Positions 7,305-13,746 of a stretch of 40,967 nt of DNA are shown here, in pieces. A program made the position numbers and the translations under genes. Where the stretch lies: positions 1-40,967 of IMG/VR virus record IMGVR_UViG_3300030399_000039. One strand, written 5' to 3'. This DNA is from a virus. Each line of letters opens with the position of its first letter. Positions within the stretch are counted from its first letter, which is position 1. The notes under the pieces are model-generated. The model was not told the origin of the DNA, made no database searches, and saw nothing but the letters and a program-made list of their open reading frames with translations.

Positions 7305-7392
7305 AATGCTCCTGTTGTATTAAATAGTCCGCTTGCCACCAATCTGGTTGATAATGCTCATCTGGTTCAGGAGGCAAATCCGTTTCATTCAT
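7273..7392 (-). CDS. Acidic micro-protein (39 aa)
   Basis: A short gene supported by a near-perfect GGAGGAG SD 7 bases before ATG 7392, lying in the last codons of the preceding gene. The product is strongly acidic and rich in Glu, Gln and Trp (HYQPDWWQADYLIQQEHYEE). It overlaps the next start by 32 bases and supplies that gene's SD. A DNA-mimic role is conceivable from the charge but not shown. Confidence 0.65.
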   Translation of the reverse strand: MNETDLPPEPDEHYQPDWWQADYLIQQEHYEEEQNREEG

Positions 7393-7396
7393 GTAT

Positions 7397-7798
7397 CTAC
7401 TCCTCCGGCGTAATCCCGTTTAATAATCTTACATTTGTGTAAATAATTCTTAATATATCTTTTACCTGGTCATATAGCCCTTTTAATTTCCAATCTAAAT
7501 CGTCCAAGTCATTTTCTAATTTTTCTATGCGGCTATAAATTTGAGTTATCTCATTTGAAGTAACAGAATCTAACCCGATGGTAATTTTATGATTTTCGTC
7601 TATCTTTTTATTTAATTCTTTAACTTGGGTTTGTAAAAGATAAATCTGGCCTCCAAATTCACTAATTACTTTATCAATTCTAAGTTCTCTTTCTTGTGAA
7701 GCATAATATTTCTCATGCTCAGAACTTAATCCGTGGGGATGTAAGAATTTTTCATATACAAATTTTTGTCCTGGAGACATTTCTTCCTCATCTGACAT
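7397..7798 (-). CDS. Coiled-coil protein (133 aa)
   Basis: Function not recognised. Residues from about 40 onwards contain long heptad-like stretches (LLQTQVKELNKKIDENH and IEKLENDLDDLDWKLKGL), so it should form a coiled-coil oligomer. No membrane segment is seen. AGGGG is placed before ATG 7798. Confidence 0.7.
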   Translation of the reverse strand: MSDEEEMSPGQKFVYEKFLHPHGLSSEHEKYYASQERELRIDKVISEFGGQIYLLQTQVKELNKKIDENHKITIGLDSVTSNEITQIYSRIEKLENDLDDLDWKLKGLYDQVKDILRIIYTNVRLLNGITPEE

Positions 7799-7799
7799 T

Positions 7800-7949
7800 T
7801 TAATTTACCCCTGGATTTGGTTCATCTAATTCTTCTACTAACTCTGTTAATTCCCGAATGAGCCTTTCTGTATTACTTTCTGGTCTACACCTGCTGAAAA
7901 AGTTTATTATATTTCCGAAGGTATAAATTACCGCTAGAGGATTAATCAT
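7800..7949 (-). CDS. Small hypothetical protein (49 aa)
   Basis: Start ATG 7949 follows a GGGAGA SD. The product starts with a hydrophobic segment (INPLAVIYTFGNIINFF), perhaps membrane-associated, then an acidic helix. It is packed one base from the next gene. Function unknown. Confidence 0.6.
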   Translation of the reverse strand: MINPLAVIYTFGNIINFFSRCRPESNTERLIRELTELVEELDEPNPGVN

Positions 7950-7952
7950 CCA

Positions 7953-8081
7953 TTATCTCCCATAATGACTAAGGTAATACCTACGGCAAGTTTCTAAAGC
8001 AATTTTTTGTCTTAGCTTGGTATATCTACGATTCTCTAAAAATGAGTTGTAAAGTTCTTTAATTGAAATTAATAAGGTCAT
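7953..8081 (-). CDS. Small basic hypothetical protein (42 aa)
   Basis: The ATG at 8081 (MTLLISIKELYNSF) has an AGGAG SD 8 bases upstream and overlaps the preceding stop by 4 bases; a longer frame upstream has no SD. The product is basic and helical (RRYTKLRQKIALETCRRYY). Function unknown. Confidence 0.6.
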   Translation of the reverse strand: MTLLISIKELYNSFLENRRYTKLRQKIALETCRRYYLSHYGR

Positions 8082-8353
8082 GAGGTTTCTCCTGCAATAT
8101 GATTGGGAAGAAATTTTTTCGCTGCTTCCCATCCGTGTATAAAACAATCCACTTCTCTAGCATCAAAAAATTTATAGTGAGCACTAGAATTTTTAAACAA
8201 ATAATGCTCTAAAATGCAGTTACTACTTCCGAAGCCGTCACTTACTTCAATTTCCTGAGCTTCTTTATCTATTTCTTCACTTACCAAAAATATATACCAG
8301 CTTCCTAATCTATCATTCTCTCCGCTGAATATTCGTCTGATAATTAATTGCAT
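8078..8353 (-). CDS. MIKL-family protein on the left arm
   Basis: The 91-residue protein begins MQLIIRRIFSG, has GSWYIFLV in the middle and FDAREVDCFIHGWEAAKKFL towards the C-terminus. This order (short beta-rich start, K/S-W-x-(V/I) strand, then E-x-(E/D)-x-(Y/F)-(L/I)-x-(A/G)-(F/W) helix) matches the five tandem paralogues at 16170-17421 on the other strand. ATG 8353 is chosen because GGGAG lies 9 bases upstream and because it matches the paralogues' N-termini. Function unknown. Confidence 0.65.
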   Translation of the reverse strand: MQLIIRRIFSGENDRLGSWYIFLVSEEIDKEAQEIEVSDGFGSSNCILEHYLFKNSSAHYKFFDAREVDCFIHGWEAAKKFLPNHIAGETS

Positions 8354-8354
8354 T

Positions 8355-8540
8355 TTATTCATCTCCCTCTTCCATAGCATTTATCTTTTTAAAACAAGTC
8401 TGACAACATTTCTGGGGAATAGCTTCTAGCATAACCTCTAACAGAACCTTTTTTAATTCTTCCATAACAGTGGAAATTATTCGGCTTTCTTGCATATTAC
8501 ATTCTGGATCATAAAATTTATTCTTAGAATGTAAGCTCAT
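8355..8540 (-). CDS. Small cysteine-containing early protein (61 aa)
   Basis: Function not recognised. A helical N-terminal two-thirds is followed by QKCCQTCFKKI, a CxxC-type cluster that may bind metal. GGG precedes ATG 8540, and the gene overlaps the upstream stop by 4 bases. Confidence 0.6.
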   Translation of the reverse strand: MSLHSKNKFYDPECNMQESRIISTVMEELKKVLLEVMLEAIPQKCCQTCFKKINAMEEGDE

Positions 8541-8887
8541 ATTTTTACCCTTCTTACAAAATTTGATTCACTAGGAAATTGATTCACATCAATCTTATCA
8601 GGGTTAATATGCTCAGTGCCTGCCTTTAACTTATCACGTAGCGCATTCCACTCTGGTTCACTTAAATGCTGACAACAAAGACAGTATCTAGATTCTTCAT
8701 AGGTTTTTGGCATGGTCGTGTAGGTATATCCCCCTTGGCTTTTAAAATAAAGCTCAATGTCATGGGTAATACCACTATCTTCTAGAACCATGTCTTTTAA
8801 AAAATCATCTAATGGTAGATTGGAATCATTAGATGCCTTTGATGTTAACCCCTGTAGTTCGCCTATTAGTTCCGATATCATTTTCAT
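8537..8887 (-). CDS. Hypothetical early protein (116 aa), first gene after a strong promoter
   Basis: Function not recognised. ATG 8887 (MKMISELIGELQGL) is preceded by AAGGAG; an upstream ATG at 8920 lacks an SD. Residues near 70-90 contain YCLCCQHLSEPEWNALRD, a small Cys cluster followed by a W-N that faintly recalls Lar-type proteins, but with only one knuckle. A consensus-like promoter lies 45-70 bases upstream, so this is probably the first gene of the left operon. Confidence 0.65.
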   Translation of the reverse strand: MKMISELIGELQGLTSKASNDSNLPLDDFLKDMVLEDSGITHDIELYFKSQGGYTYTTMPKTYEESRYCLCCQHLSEPEWNALRDKLKAGTEHINPDKIDVNQFPSESNFVRRVKI

Positions 8888-8930
8888 TTTTAATCTCCTT
8901 GGTTTAAAAACATACTTCACTTTAAGCAGT

Positions 8931-8958
8931 ATATACTACTCCGATCATGTGTCAACAC
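8931..8958 (-). promoter_or_regulatory. Strong sigma70 promoter for the early-left operon
   Basis: On the minus strand: TTGACA (-35), a 16-bp spacer containing CGGAGTAG, and TATACT (-10), inside the palindromic AGTATATACT. It faces the early-left genes and sits 44 bases before the first ATG. The GGAGTAGTAT element resembles sequences at the plus-strand promoters near 10.63 and 25.66 kb. Confidence 0.65.
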
Positions 8959-8963
8959 TTATT

Positions 8964-9656
8964 TTAATTATTTTTTGAAATAGCTGAAATAAGCCTTTCT
9001 TTACTAGGAGAAGTGAAATCGAACTCCTTAATTTTGATAGGCCAAAAGGGGTAAAGGATCCTTTGTTCCAGAGCATCCTCTATGAAGTCTGGTTCAGTCG
9101 TGATAGTTTTATACTGAAGAGGCTTATACAGCACAGGAACGACGGTGCTACCCTTTATGGTTAATTCTGTATAAGATTTCTTTAACTCGTGAAAACTATA
9201 CTCAATTAAAGGATCGGTAATTTTTAAAGGGCAAGAATTTTTAGGAGCATAACCGCTCTCCGTAGCTCCCAAGTTCCAATAAAATTTCCAGATTATTTCC
9301 ATGTTTCTACTAATTGGAGGGATTTTTTTAATATCGCAGGATAGCGTTATCTGTGAAAGCGTATTTACTTCATCGTTTTTCACATACTTTTCTAAATCAT
9401 CCAGTATCTTCTTTAAAAGTAATTCATCGTCGTAACTACGCATCACTATATTTGTCCATACCAAATAATTAGTGAAATCATGTAAATATAGAGCTTGTAA
9501 TTCTGGATTTTTTTTAGTTACCCACCATAGAGTTCTGCACTCTGTAGTTAGCCGCCCTTCAAAAGCATGTAAATAAATACGGCTATATCGAATAAATATC
9601 CTTCTCACAATTTCCTTGTTTCTCTCTTGTCTGTCAATTGCTTGTCTCCTGTCCAT
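8964..9656 (-). CDS. Hypothetical early protein (230 aa)
   Basis: Function not recognised. It is a soluble, basic-to-neutral protein with a helical N-terminal half (RRIFIRYSRIYLHAFEGRL) and a more mixed C-terminal half ending near ILYPFWPIKIKEFDF, a phrase resembling ILYHFWPMDAGGNF in the 95-residue protein at 5230-5517. The ATG has an excellent AGGAGGGAG SD. It is the largest early-left gene and lies nearest the control region, so it is probably expressed very early. Confidence 0.72.
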   Translation of the reverse strand: MDRRQAIDRQERNKEIVRRIFIRYSRIYLHAFEGRLTTECRTLWWVTKKNPELQALYLHDFTNYLVWTNIVMRSYDDELLLKKILDDLEKYVKNDEVNTLSQITLSCDIKKIPPISRNMEIIWKFYWNLGATESGYAPKNSCPLKITDPLIEYSFHELKKSYTELTIKGSTVVPVLYKPLQYKTITTEPDFIEDALEQRILYPFWPIKIKEFDFTSPSKERLISAISKNN

Positions 9657-9707
9657 CTTCTCCCTCCTTCTTAAAAATCCCTTGAATTTTTCAAAAAACC
9701 TACTATC

Positions 9708-9974
9708 CTAGTGTGTCAACTCAACCTTTAATTCATCGAATATGCTGAACGGAGGGACAGGGGGAGGCGAACATAGTAAACAGTAGGGCACATCCAACTT
9801 ACCGGGGCGTTGATAACTTTGAAAAAAGACAGACAATTTTAAAAAAATAATAAGAACTTGACGGGGGGAGGGGGTTTTAGTAATAACGCGTGGTTGCCTG
9901 GCTCCATGGTACCCCTCGAAAAATCGCTCTGTCAAGATAATTTTGAAATGAGAAATTAATGACCAAAATTTCAT
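9708..9974 (-). CDS. Doubtful small ORF in the control region (88 aa)
   Basis: ATG 9974 (MKFWSLISHF) has an AGGAG SD 8 bases upstream, the only reason to list it. The protein is proline-rich and low in complexity where it crosses G-rich DNA (PPPVPPF), with no recognisable domain. The same DNA carries promoter-like and G-tract signals, so it may be non-coding. Confidence 0.3.
   Translation of the reverse strand: MKFWSLISHFKIILTERFFEGYHGARQPRVITKTPSPRQVLIIFLKLSVFFQSYQRPGKLDVPYCLLCSPPPVPPFSIFDELKVELTH
9751..9767 (+). other. G-rich tract (possible two-tier G-quadruplex)
   Basis: The 17 bases GGAGGGACAGGGGGAGG contain four G runs in an otherwise AT-rich region. With the second G-rich tract at 9863-9874 it stands out in the 420-bp intergenic control region. 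A two-tetrad quadruplex is possible but untested. Confidence 0.35.
9858..9886 (+). promoter_or_regulatory. Candidate rightward promoter with a G-tract spacer
   Basis: TTGACG (-35), a 17-bp spacer made of two G runs plus TTTTAG, and TAATAA (-10). Spacing is ideal; the spacer composition is unusual for a sigma70 promoter and could be an activator or repressor site. The next plus-strand gene starts about 190 bases downstream. Confidence 0.4.
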
Positions 9975-10005
9975 GCTAACTCTCCTATTTGTGAAAAAGT
10001 TCGCC

Positions 10006-10025
10006 ATGATAGTGATCATTTTTTG
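10006..10025. promoter_or_regulatory. Small palindrome in the control region
   Basis: ATGAT-AGTG-ATCAT forms a perfect 5-bp inverted repeat followed by a T run on the plus strand. It could be an operator half-site pair or a weak terminator of rightward transcripts just before the 67-residue gene. The arm is short, so the evidence is limited. Confidence 0.3.
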
Positions 10026-10078
10026 TTTGGCAAGATATTTATTAAGGTTTTGTTAAATTAGTGTTAAGGATTTATTAA

Positions 10079-10282
10079 ATGAAAGATATCAAACATGCTG
10101 GGAGTTATTTAAATATAAAAACTGGAGAATGGGTAATAGCCCCAACCTCTAAGAAAGATATTTCAGAGATTAAAGAAGCTTTAAAAAAAGGGAGAGAAGC
10201 TTTATCAAAAATATTTGTAGATGAAATACTAGAAATCCACAAGGGAATTTTGGAAAGAGGTAGTTGGAAAAAAAATACATAG
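10079..10282 (+). CDS. Hypothetical small protein of the control region (67 aa)
   Basis: Function not recognised. It is a lysine-rich protein with an N-terminal beta-like part (AGSYLNIKTGEWVIAPT) and a helical C-terminal part (ISEIKEALKKGREALSKIF). AAGGA precedes the ATG. It converges on the repressor-like gene, with a long inverted repeat between them. Confidence 0.6.
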   Translation: MKDIKHAGSYLNIKTGEWVIAPTSKKDISEIKEALKKGREALSKIFVDEILEIHKGILERGSWKKNT

Positions 10283-10296
10283 CTATAATTGAAAGG

Positions 10297-10356
10297 TCTT
10301 CGATTACCGTTATACATTTCGGTATTCCTACGGCAGGCGACACCGTTAATCGAAGA
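10297..10356. repeat. Long inverted repeat between convergent genes
   Basis: A 10-bp perfect arm TCTTCGATTA (10297-10306) pairs with TAATCGAAGA (10347-10356) around a 40-base loop that itself contains a small ACCG/CGGT hairpin. It lies between the 67-residue gene and the repressor-like gene, which face each other. A bidirectional transcription barrier is possible, but no T run follows either arm. A protein-binding or recombination site is an alternative. Confidence 0.5.
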
Positions 10357-10367
10357 AGTCGCCACCC

Positions 10368-10586
10368 CTACTTTCCTAAGATCAAATCCATGGCTTTTAT
10401 TTTACCTTTTGTGAGCTGTTCAATCACCGCAGATGAAGTACCTGGTATTTTTCCTTTCTTCGCCCATTTATTCGCTTGCCCAACGCTTCTATTAGTACGC
10501 CTGGAAATCTCGTCTAAAGACCCAAATAGTTTAAGCGCTTTAGCAAAGGCGGGCGGTAATGGATACTTTGTAATTCCAGCTTTCAT
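10368..10586 (-). CDS. Cro/YdaS-like HTH repressor
   Basis: The 72-residue protein reads PAFAKALKLFGSLDEISRRT then NRSVGQANKWAKKGKIPG, followed by AVIEQLTKGKIKAMDL. This is the layout of Cro/YdaS-type regulators: a helix, the HTH with S-x-x-x-x-N-K-W recognition helix, then a closing helix with K-I-x-x-x-D-L. It is divergent from the RecT-like gene, and the shared 94-bp gap holds the rightward promoter. It is therefore the best candidate for the factor binding the conserved promoter elements. The ATG has no SD, so translation may be weak or the mRNA leaderless. No CI-like partner is visible. Confidence 0.75.
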   Translation of the reverse strand: MKAGITKYPLPPAFAKALKLFGSLDEISRRTNRSVGQANKWAKKGKIPGTSSAVIEQLTKGKIKAMDLILGK

Positions 10587-10613
10587 AATTTTTTAAATTT
10601 CTTAAAATAAATG

Positions 10614-10642
10614 TTTACATACAACTAAAACGGAAGTATAGT
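10614..10642 (+). promoter_or_regulatory. Early rightward promoter with conserved spacer
   Basis: TTTACA (-35), a 17-bp spacer and TATAGT (-10), driving the RecT-like gene. The spacer agrees at 12 of 17 positions with the spacer of the promoter at 25649-25677. The core TAAAACGGAAGTAT also recurs on the minus strand before the fibre operon. This suggests a shared regulator, perhaps the adjacent HTH protein. Confidence 0.65.
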
Positions 10643-10680
10643 CTATTTCTCTTAAATATGCAAAAGGAGATATTGCCCTT

Positions 10681-11556
10681 ATGACAGCTTTAACGGTTTC
10701 TCAAGATTTACCTTCTTTTCCTATGCCAACTACATGGGCAGAATATAAAGAGTATGCGCAAATAATTTGCAAAAGTTCTTTTTGCCCCGCTAATTTTAAA
10801 GGAAATTGGGAAAATGTATTACTAGCCATGCAATTCGGCAAGGAACTGGGTTTACAGCCTCTACAAGCCCTGCAAAATATAGCAGTGATTGGTAGTAGAC
10901 CTACTCTGTGGGGAGATGCTGTCATGGCTTTAATTCGGTGCCATCCAGAATTTGAAGATATTGAAGAAAAAATTGAAGGAGAAGGAGAAGCCTTAACTGC
11001 TTATTGTACTATCACTAGACGTGGCCAAACGCCGGTTATAGGAAAGTTTAGTAGAGCAGACGCAAGACAAGCTGGATTATTGACAAAAGATATTTGGATT
11101 AAATACGAAAAACCAATGCTAAAAAATAGAGCTAGAGGATTTGCGGCTAGAGATGGCTGGCAAGATGTCCTCAAAGGTTTGTGGGTACGCGAAGAAGCTG
11201 AAGATATCCCTGAAGAAAAAGAAGTTAAAAATAATTCTAAAAAAATTAATAATCCTATAGAAGGAACAATTTATACTATCCCAGAAGAAGAATGGGATAA
11301 ATTAGTGGATAGTAGTGCTTATGGTACCACCGCTTTAAAGATTGCTTGGGAAGCTTTACCTCATAATGCAAAACAATATATAGCAACTAATCGAAAAGAA
11401 GAATGGAAAACTTTAAAAGTAGTCGCCGCTAAAAATGATGAAGCAGAGATACTAGTAAATTCTGAGAATGAGGTTGAAAAAGATTTAGCCGAACATTCAG
11501 AATGGTTACAAGAAAATGAAGGTGAAGAAGCTGAAGAAGGTGAAAATGTGCAGTAG
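10681..11556 (+). CDS. RecT-like single-strand annealing recombinase
   Basis: The 291-residue protein follows a pattern common in phage RecT-type annealing proteins. It has NVLLAMQFGKELGLQPLQAL, then VIGSRPTLWGDAVMALI, a CTITRRGQTPVIGKFSRADA segment, and LKNRARGFAARDGWQDVLKG. Such proteins bind single-stranded DNA and anneal complementary strands during phage recombination and concatemer formation. The C-terminal third is acidic (ends EENEGEEAEEGENVQ), as in several annealing and SSB-like proteins. An AAAGGAGA SD precedes the ATG. It is the first gene of the right operon. No adjacent exonuclease is obvious; the VRR-NUC protein at 19.6 kb is the only other DNA-processing nuclease. Confidence 0.68.
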   Translation: MTALTVSQDLPSFPMPTTWAEYKEYAQIICKSSFCPANFKGNWENVLLAMQFGKELGLQPLQALQNIAVIGSRPTLWGDAVMALIRCHPEFEDIEEKIEGEGEALTAYCTITRRGQTPVIGKFSRADARQAGLLTKDIWIKYEKPMLKNRARGFAARDGWQDVLKGLWVREEAEDIPEEKEVKNNSKKINNPIEGTIYTIPEEEWDKLVDSSAYGTTALKIAWEALPHNAKQYIATNRKEEWKTLKVVAAKNDEAEILVNSENEVEKDLAEHSEWLQENEGEEAEEGENVQ

Positions 11557-11558
11557 TG

Positions 11559-11576
11559 AACGGTAGGCATACCGTT
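11559..11576 (+). terminator. Hairpin after the RecT-like gene (weak terminator)
   Basis: AACGGTA-GGCA-TACCGTT is a perfect 7-bp stem just after the stop codon, followed by only a partial U tract (TATTTCT). It could attenuate or stabilise the transcript. Confidence 0.45.
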
Positions 11577-11593
11577 TATTTCTCCTGACCTTT

Positions 11594-11620
11594 GACAGTT
11601 TAGGTGCACAAAAAACTGTC
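11594..11620 (+). ncRNA. Hairpin related to the 60-nt RNA repeats
   Basis: GACAGTTT (11594-11601) pairs with AAACTGTC (11613-11620). The loop starts AGGTG and ends AAA, resembling the CAGTTTA(A/G)CGTG...AAACTG hairpins at 15.13-15.28 kb on the same strand. No good promoter or U-rich terminator is attached, so it is probably an element in the mRNA between two genes. Confidence 0.45.
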
Positions 11621-11652
11621 ATTAATTATTAAGCATATCAAGAGAAAATTAA

Positions 11653-12021
11653 ATGGAAGTTTTAGAAACCTTACAAAAAAATTGGAGTCTTCCTAAATCG
11701 GCTCCTACAAAAAGTAAACTACCGCCGGAAGCGTTAGAAGCTTTAGCTGAGCAAATTGCGGCTATGAGATTGCAAAATAAGTTTATTAATTTGTTTTATC
11801 AGGGAAAAATAACATTAAGTTCAATCCCTAAAATGGGTAAAATAGCTAAAAGAAATATGCTTGAAGAGATGATAGATCATAATAAAAATTCTATGGATAA
11901 TTTGATTGATAAATTTACTTCTGAAGACTTTGATGAGACTCAAACTTGGCTTATGCAATTTACTTTGAAAAATTTAAAAGAAACTAATGAATGGCTTAAA
12001 CAGTGTATAAAGGAAATGTAG
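11653..12021 (+). CDS. Hypothetical early protein (122 aa)
   Basis: Function not recognised. It is an all-helical soluble protein (PPEALEALAEQIAAMRLQNK, LMQFTLKNLKETNEWLKQCI). AGAG lies upstream of the ATG. It sits between the recombinase and the RNA ligase, with its stop 2 bases from the ligase ATG, so the two are likely co-translated. Confidence 0.68.
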   Translation: MEVLETLQKNWSLPKSAPTKSKLPPEALEALAEQIAAMRLQNKFINLFYQGKITLSSIPKMGKIAKRNMLEEMIDHNKNSMDNLIDKFTSEDFDETQTWLMQFTLKNLKETNEWLKQCIKEM

Positions 12022-12023
12022 AA

Positions 12024-13034
12024 ATGAGTGAATTTAAATCATTTGGAAAAATACCTGCATTGGAAAACTCCCCTTTGAGAGTTAGAATTACTCAAAAAAT
12101 TCATGGGACTAATGCGCAAATTTATATTTATCCTCAAGAAACTTACACTGGGGAAGAAGCTTTTGGCATTAAAGCTGGTTCACGTTCACGCTGGTTAACA
12201 GCAGAAGATGACAATCATGGGTTTGCAAAATGGGTTGATGAGCACCATGAATTTTTAATAAAATTTCTTGGCCCCGGAAGACATTATGGTGAATGGGCAG
12301 GTAAAGGAATTAATAGAGGGGAAGGTTTAGATAGGAAGAGGTTTTTTTTATTTGATGAAGAAAGATTTAGAAAGAATTTAACTCGACTAGATAATGCAGA
12401 TGAAATTATGAGTGTATTCCTTGAACTTGGAATTTCTAGCGTCCCTGTTTTGGTAGACATGGAATTTATTAAATTCTCTACCGAAAATTTGATGACTTTT
12501 GATACTGTTTTGGACAGATTAAAAGAGATGGGATCTTTAATAAAAGAAGGCTATATGTTTCCTGAAGGGATAGTAATTGAAATTTATGATGCAAAAAGAG
12601 TTAATCCATCAATATTCTTGAAAAAAACTTTCGATAAAGAAGACGTAGCTTGGGAAGGTAAGAAAGAAAAAGTACCCGGAAAGCCTTTAGTGGATGTTAG
12701 TCATTTACTTCAACCAGGACGTTTACAAAATATTCTAAGTCGCGAAGAGCGATATACTAGAGATTATCCTAATACTTTAGGAGAGATAGCTAACTTGTAT
12801 TTAGAGGATTTATATGCGGAAGGATTTTTATGTGGGAATGATGAAGAATTTAGAGCAAAAATGGTAAATGATATTCGCACAATAGTAGGAACACTTAAAG
12901 AAATTAAACGCTCACTAGGTAAAAATCTGTATAGATTTATTAGAAGTCAAATGGAACATGAGTTTGATGAGAAAGAGCTTGGAGTAGTCGAGGATTCCTC
13001 GGTAACTGAAAGAGGAGCAATAAAGAATGTCTGA
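12024..13034 (+). CDS. RNA ligase (Rnl2-type nucleotidyltransferase)
   Basis: The 336-residue protein has the covalent nucleotidyl-transfer motif KIHGTN at residues 25-30 (K25 would carry the AMP). Other nucleotidyltransferase motifs follow: an arginine-containing SRSRWL, GEWAGKGI (motif III type), EGIVIEIYD (motif IV type) and LKKTF (motif V type). The C-terminal 100 residues are helical. Such ligases seal nicked RNA, often tRNAs cut by host anticodon nucleases; no polynucleotide kinase is seen here, so it would depend on substrates with 5' phosphate. ATG 12024 (MSEFKSFG) is used because AAGGA precedes it. Confidence 0.82.
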   Translation: MSEFKSFGKIPALENSPLRVRITQKIHGTNAQIYIYPQETYTGEEAFGIKAGSRSRWLTAEDDNHGFAKWVDEHHEFLIKFLGPGRHYGEWAGKGINRGEGLDRKRFFLFDEERFRKNLTRLDNADEIMSVFLELGISSVPVLVDMEFIKFSTENLMTFDTVLDRLKEMGSLIKEGYMFPEGIVIEIYDAKRVNPSIFLKKTFDKEDVAWEGKKEKVPGKPLVDVSHLLQPGRLQNILSREERYTRDYPNTLGEIANLYLEDLYAEGFLCGNDEEFRAKMVNDIRTIVGTLKEIKRSLGKNLYRFIRSQMEHEFDEKELGVVEDSSVTERGAIKNV

Positions 13035-13539
13035 TAACGTAAACCATCCTCCACATTATCAGGATTTAACGAATTGCGATCATTGCAAAAATCCAATTGA
13101 ATGTATCAATATTTCTCGTAACTTTAATTTTAATTTGGGCAATGTGATTAAATATATTTGGCGAGCTGACAAAAAAGATAATAGGTTAGAACAATTACAG
13201 AAAGCCCAATGGTATTTAGAAGATGAAATTAAAAAATATTTTCCTCTGCCAATTTCTTCAAAACTCACAACGAGTGAAGTAGAAAGTCTAGAAGAAGAGG
13301 ATATTGATTCAGGTGCTTTTTTACCATTAGGTCATGAAATATATTTCAGGAACTGCAAGCAATGTTCTCTTTCTCCGGTTTGTCGTAAGACTAATAAGGA
13401 AACTAATAGTTGGAGTGTGTTACTGTGCAAGTGTTATTTCCCATTGGATATGGATAAGGAGTGTGTCACTCATTGGTTTAACTCATCCAGATTACAGTAT
13501 CTTGAAAAAAAATGGGATGAAATTAATGTCGGGTACTAA
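13027..13539 (+). CDS. DUF3310 domain fused to a Lar-like zinc ribbon
   Basis: Residues 1-77 fit the phage DUF3310 domain: NVNHPPHYQ, IECINI, LGNVIKYIWRADKK and a LEQLQKAQWYLEDEI helix. Residues about 105-165 contain CKQCSLSP, CKCYF and a THWF segment, the Cys2-Cys2 pattern of the Lar-like genes on the opposite strand and of the gene two steps downstream. An extra CDHC pair is inserted near residue 18. DUF3310 proteins are widespread in phages but their reaction is not established. The fusion appears genuine, since the frame is unbroken and the start overlaps the ligase stop by 8 bases with GGAG upstream. Confidence 0.78.
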   Translation: MSDNVNHPPHYQDLTNCDHCKNPIECINISRNFNFNLGNVIKYIWRADKKDNRLEQLQKAQWYLEDEIKKYFPLPISSKLTTSEVESLEEEDIDSGAFLPLGHEIYFRNCKQCSLSPVCRKTNKETNSWSVLLCKCYFPLDMDKECVTHWFNSSRLQYLEKKWDEINVGY

Positions 13540-13648
13540 ATATGAAAACATCTATGAAGACATCATAGTGCTTATTATTTCTTTATCAGTAATTCTTGGG
13601 GGAATTGTAAGTTTTTTATCTGAGGCATTAAAATGGGTGATAATATAA
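13526..13648 (+). CDS. Small single-membrane-span protein (40 aa)
   Basis: The short frame MSGTKYENIYEDIIVLIISL... has a hydrophobic run (IIVLIISLSVILGGIVSFL) long enough to cross a membrane. It starts inside the end of the fusion gene and ends 16 bases into the next micro-gene, typical translational coupling. A start nine bases upstream is also possible. Function unknown. Confidence 0.6.
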   Translation: MSGTKYENIYEDIIVLIISLSVILGGIVSFLSEALKWVII

Positions 13649-13746
13649 AAGAACAAATATTTTATACCATTCTGATTGTCTATATTATTTGTGGATTAGG
13701 GGTAATAGGGTTGGTGTTAAAGTTTTTATGGGATTGTCTTAAATGA
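13633..13746 (+). CDS. Small single-membrane-span protein (37 aa)
   Basis: ATG 13633 has GAGG 8 bases upstream. The product has a polar start (MGDNIKEQ) and one hydrophobic span (TILIVYIICGLGVIGLVL). Its TGA overlaps the next ATG (ATGA). With the preceding gene it forms an overlapping pair of tiny membrane proteins. They are far from the lysis genes, so a spanin role is unlikely. Confidence 0.6.
   Translation: MGDNIKEQIFYTILIVYIICGLGVIGLVLKFLWDCLK

Noticed and set aside
8537-8887. Eighth Lar-like member
   Set aside because: It has CLCCQHLSEPEWNALRD but only one cysteine knuckle and the W-N follows too soon, so it does not fit the two-knuckle pattern.
9691-9719. TTGACA at 9714-9719 as a leftward promoter before the 230-residue gene
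   Set aside because: The -35 is perfect and resembles the promoter at 8958, but no acceptable -10 lies at 16-18 bp (TTTTGA). Kept only as a possible operator.
13526-13746. Spanin (Rz/Rz1) pair
   Set aside because: The two overlapping micro-genes each have one membrane span, but neither has a lipoprotein signal, and they are about 4 kb from holin and endolysin and on the other strand.
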